From NCBI GenBank assembly GCA_029558435.1, contig JAKQEZ010000015.1, positions 1 to 44,898 of the forward strand: DNA of 44,898 nt. Reading direction: 5' to 3'. Numbering within the stretch: the stretch's first letter is position 1; every line of letters starts with the position of its first letter. A model generated the notes under the pieces. That model had not been told where the DNA came from. It saw only the letters and a program-made list of their open reading frames with translations, and did no database searches. Made by a program: the position numbers and the translations under genes. This stretch comes from Bacteroidota bacterium (GTDB taxonomy: Bacteria; Bacteroidota; Bacteroidia; Flavobacteriales; Crocinitomicaceae). Of this stretch, positions 42,684 to 44,898 are shown piece by piece.

Positions 42684-44750
42684 ATGAAAACAATTATAGC
42701 AATCGTAGCACTTGCATTGAGCTACTCCGCATTTGCACAAAACATAGATTTTAAAGCGGCAAATTTCAAAGACGATAAAGAAGGACTAAAAAAAGCAACC
42801 GATGCCATCAAAACTGGTGATGAACTTTTTAAATTGGCAAATGAGGCATTGTTTGCAACTCAAAGTCCGGGTTTGAATTTCAAAAAAGCGTTAATTCAAT
42901 ACCAAGTTGCTCAAAAATTCAATGCACAAAATGCACTCAATAATTTTAAAATTGGGGTTTGCTACATGAACTCATCAGATCCAGGTAAGGGAATTCCGTT
43001 TATAAAAAAAGCAGCTGAATTAGACAAAGCATGTGACCCATTTATGAGTTATTATTTAGGATATGCATTGCAATTGGAAGGTAAATTTTCAGAAGCATTG
43101 AAACTATACGATGAATTTGAAACTGGTTACAAAAAAGCAGATAATTTCAGCAAGTTTGTTGCCATGCACAAAAACGAATGCAAAAATGCACAAGCGGCAG
43201 TTGCTAATCCAGTACGTGCATGGGTAGATAACTTATCTGAATTAAACAGCGAAGCAGATGATTTTGCGCCTTCCATTTCAACAGATGGTAGTGAAATTAT
43301 TCTATCCTCTAATCGTCCAAATGGTAAAACACCCAATGAAGCGGGAGAATATGATTTTGATATTTACACTTCATCTTCGCAAGACCTAAAATGGGCAAAA
43401 CCACAAGCAATTAAAGGAGCTGTGAACTCAGCTGCGGATGACGTTTCCAACAACTTAAATTTTGATGGAACAAAGATGTTGATGCATCGTGAAGAAAATG
43501 GACAAATGGATATTTATGAAAGTGAGTTAAAAGGCTTGAATTGGTCGGATCCTAAAAAAGCTCATTTTCAAATTTCATCTCCAAGAGCCAATGAAATCTA
43601 TGGAGCTTACTCTAACGATGGTTGGAGCATTTATTTTGCCAGAGACAATGCCACCAGAAGTACAGGTTTTGACATCATGTTCTCGCAAATGCAAAGTAAA
43701 ATTGCAAAAGATTACATGGCTGCTTCAATGTTAGCAGAAGTAAATACTGGTTTTAATGATGGCCCAATTTACATGCACATTGATGGAGAAACGATGTATA
43801 TTGCTTCGCAAGGAAGAGCTTCGTTGGGAGGCTACGATATTTTTGTTTCTAAGAAAGTTCAAGGTAAATGGACTACTCCACAAAATATGGGATATCCCAT
43901 CAACACACCGTATGACGATTTTTTCTTTGCTCCAACGGCTAATGGGAAATTTGCCTATATTGCTTCTAATAGAGATGGGGGCAAAGGAGGATATGACCTT
44001 TACAAAGTAACATTTTGGGGTGAAGATAAAAAACCAAGCCTTCAAACAGAAGATTATTTATTGGCTTCTTTAATTATGCCGATAAAAGACAATAAAATTG
44101 AAGCTACAGTGGATGTAAACAAAAAATCGTTTACCGTATTTAAAGGAAAAACAATTGATGCCATCACCAAAAAAGCGGTAGAAGCACAAATTGAAATTAC
44201 AGACAATGCAACAGGTAAAGTAATTGAAACATTTACAACGAATAGTGCAACAGGTAAATTTATCATCACTTTGGCTTCTGGTAAAAACTACGGAATCATT
44301 GTAAAAGCAGATGGTTATTTATTTCATTCTGAAAACTTTGACATTCCAAAAGGTGCTGCCGACAACTTGGTGGATAAAACAATTGAGTTGAAAAACATCA
44401 AAATTGGAAGCACCATTGCTTTGCGCAATATCTTCTTTGATACGGGCAAATCTACATTGCGCCCAGAATCCAATTCGGAGTTGGATCGTTTAGTGAAATT
44501 ATTGAACGATGTTCCAAGTTTAAAAATTGAGATTTCTGGTCATACCGACAATACTGGTTCTGCAAAATTGAACGAGCAGTTATCAAAAGACCGTGCAGAA
44601 GCTGTTGTGGTTTACCTTAAAGGGAAAGGAATTACAGCATCCCGTTTAACATCTGAAGGTTATGGTGCATCAAAACCAATTGCATCTAATGCTACAGAAG
44701 ATGGACGACAAGAAAACAGACGCACCGAGTTTAAGATTACGGGAAATTGA
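42684..44750 (+). CDS. PorE-like TPR / beta-propeller / OmpA-domain protein
   Basis: A 688-residue outer-membrane-associated protein. After a signal peptide (about 1-19, AFA before Gln) come TPR helices (about 30-165), a WD40-like propeller with PSISTDGSEIILSSNRPNG and APTANGKFAYIASNRDGGKG repeats (about 185-460), a carboxypeptidase-regulatory-like domain (about 475-570) and an OmpA C-terminal domain (575-688). The peptidoglycan-binding Asp622 and Arg637 are present in GHTDNTGSAKLNEQLSKDRA. This domain order is that of PorE, which ties the type IX secretion machinery to peptidoglycan. Bacteroidota have several paralogues of this layout, so a T9SS role is inferred. It ends before a strong terminator. 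Confidence 0.85.
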   Translation: MKTIIAIVALALSYSAFAQNIDFKAANFKDDKEGLKKATDAIKTGDELFKLANEALFATQSPGLNFKKALIQYQVAQKFNAQNALNNFKIGVCYMNSSDPGKGIPFIKKAAELDKACDPFMSYYLGYALQLEGKFSEALKLYDEFETGYKKADNFSKFVAMHKNECKNAQAAVANPVRAWVDNLSELNSEADDFAPSISTDGSEIILSSNRPNGKTPNEAGEYDFDIYTSSSQDLKWAKPQAIKGAVNSAADDVSNNLNFDGTKMLMHREENGQMDIYESELKGLNWSDPKKAHFQISSPRANEIYGAYSNDGWSIYFARDNATRSTGFDIMFSQMQSKIAKDYMAASMLAEVNTGFNDGPIYMHIDGETMYIASQGRASLGGYDIFVSKKVQGKWTTPQNMGYPINTPYDDFFFAPTANGKFAYIASNRDGGKGGYDLYKVTFWGEDKKPSLQTEDYLLASLIMPIKDNKIEATVDVNKKSFTVFKGKTIDAITKKAVEAQIEITDNATGKVIETFTTNSATGKFIITLASGKNYGIIVKADGYLFHSENFDIPKGAADNLVDKTIELKNIKIGSTIALRNIFFDTGKSTLRPESNSELDRLVKLLNDVPSLKIEISGHTDNTGSAKLNEQLSKDRAEAVVVYLKGKGITASRLTSEGYGASKPIASNATEDGRQENRRTEFKITGN

Positions 44751-44814
44751 TGTGTAGAAATATTGACTAGTCCTAAATAACCGATACAGATTATTAAGAC
44801 AAAAATAATTAATT

Positions 44815-44852
44815 ATATCCCAGTAAAGACGTCTTTACTGGGATATTTGTTT
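44815..44852 (+). terminator. terminator after the PorE-like gene
   Basis: A perfect 16-bp inverted repeat (44815-44830 with 44831-44846) forms a 32-base palindrome followed by a T-rich tract. Looping of the central bases gives a strong hairpin. It can act in both directions if a convergent gene lies to the right. Confidence 0.85.
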
Positions 44853-44862
44853 TTATAAGTTC

Positions 44863-44898
44863 TTATTTTAATTTGATTTTGTAGATGCATTTGCTCTG
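44863..44898 (-). CDS. possible 3' end of a convergent gene (partial)
   Basis: A minus-strand frame enters from the window edge and ends at a TAA at 44863-44865, reading QSKCIYKIKLK before the stop. A stop just before a bidirectional hairpin fits a convergent gene, and an ending in alternating hydrophobic and Lys residues resembles sorting-domain ends of secreted proteins in this phylum. Eleven codons are too few to be sure. Confidence 0.22.
   Translation of the reverse strand, partial: QSKCIYKIKLK

Overview
The window is a piece of an AT-rich chromosome from the phylum Bacteroidota, most likely order Flavobacteriales or close to it. The evidence is: promoters of the TAnnTTTG type with an upstream TTG; almost no Shine-Dalgarno sites; a small conserved DUF2795-type protein; an S46 dipeptidyl-peptidase; a PorE-like OmpA protein; and a ribosomal cluster with no tuf between fusA and rpsJ and no map or adk between secY and infA. 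A genus cannot be named from the sequence alone.

Region 1 (about 104-17550, all minus strand) is one uninterrupted str-S10-spc-alpha cluster: rpsL, rpsG, fusA, rpsJ, rplC, rplD, rplW, rplB, rpsS, rplV, rpsC, rplP, rpmC, rpsQ, rplN, rplX, rplE, rpsN, rpsH, rplF, rplR, rpsE, rpmD, rplO, secY, infA, rpmJ, rpsM, rpsK, rpsD, rpoA, rplQ. It starts at a clear promoter near 17521-17550 and ends in an intrinsic terminator at 104-133. The two smallest genes, rpmJ (3417-3533) and rpmD (5623-5799), are included. The unusually wide gaps (rpsN-rpsH, rpsK-rpsD, rpsD-rpoA, rpoA-rplQ) each hold an inverted repeat without a U-tract. The rpsN-rpsH gap also carries a second copy of the 14-base core of the rpsL promoter.

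Region 2 (17611-21250) has a translationally coupled AlgJ/AlgI-like pair, predicted to O-acetylate an exported glycan, and a stand-alone pdhB with its own promoter and terminator. Region 3 (21185-22916) is the most accessory-looking part: a gene-free stretch of composite short repeats next to a lone RhuM-family gene. Region 4 (22917-28375) holds an AcpH-like phosphodiesterase, the DUF2795 protein, and a tight operon of an M61 peptidase, a three-domain protein (degenerate receiver, class III adenylate cyclase, HD hydrolase), a PduO-type cobalamin adenosyltransferase and a DUF2141 protein.

Region 5 (28492-41440) starts with an S46 peptidase predicted to be of DPP11 type on the plus strand, convergent with a minus-strand group: beta-carbonic anhydrase, rdgB, smpB, ruvX. 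Then come an exported protein of unknown function, dnaB, mutS, an uncharacterised lipoprotein and a thiolase. Region 6 (41562-44898, plus strand) has a TPR protein and a TPR/beta-propeller/OmpA protein resembling PorE of the type IX secretion system, ending in a perfect-palindrome terminator.

Most of the window is core housekeeping sequence. I do not see a convincing new multi-gene system. The items most worth following are the receiver-cyclase-HD protein, the repeat mosaic beside the RhuM gene, and the structured gaps and putative internal promoter in the ribosomal cluster.
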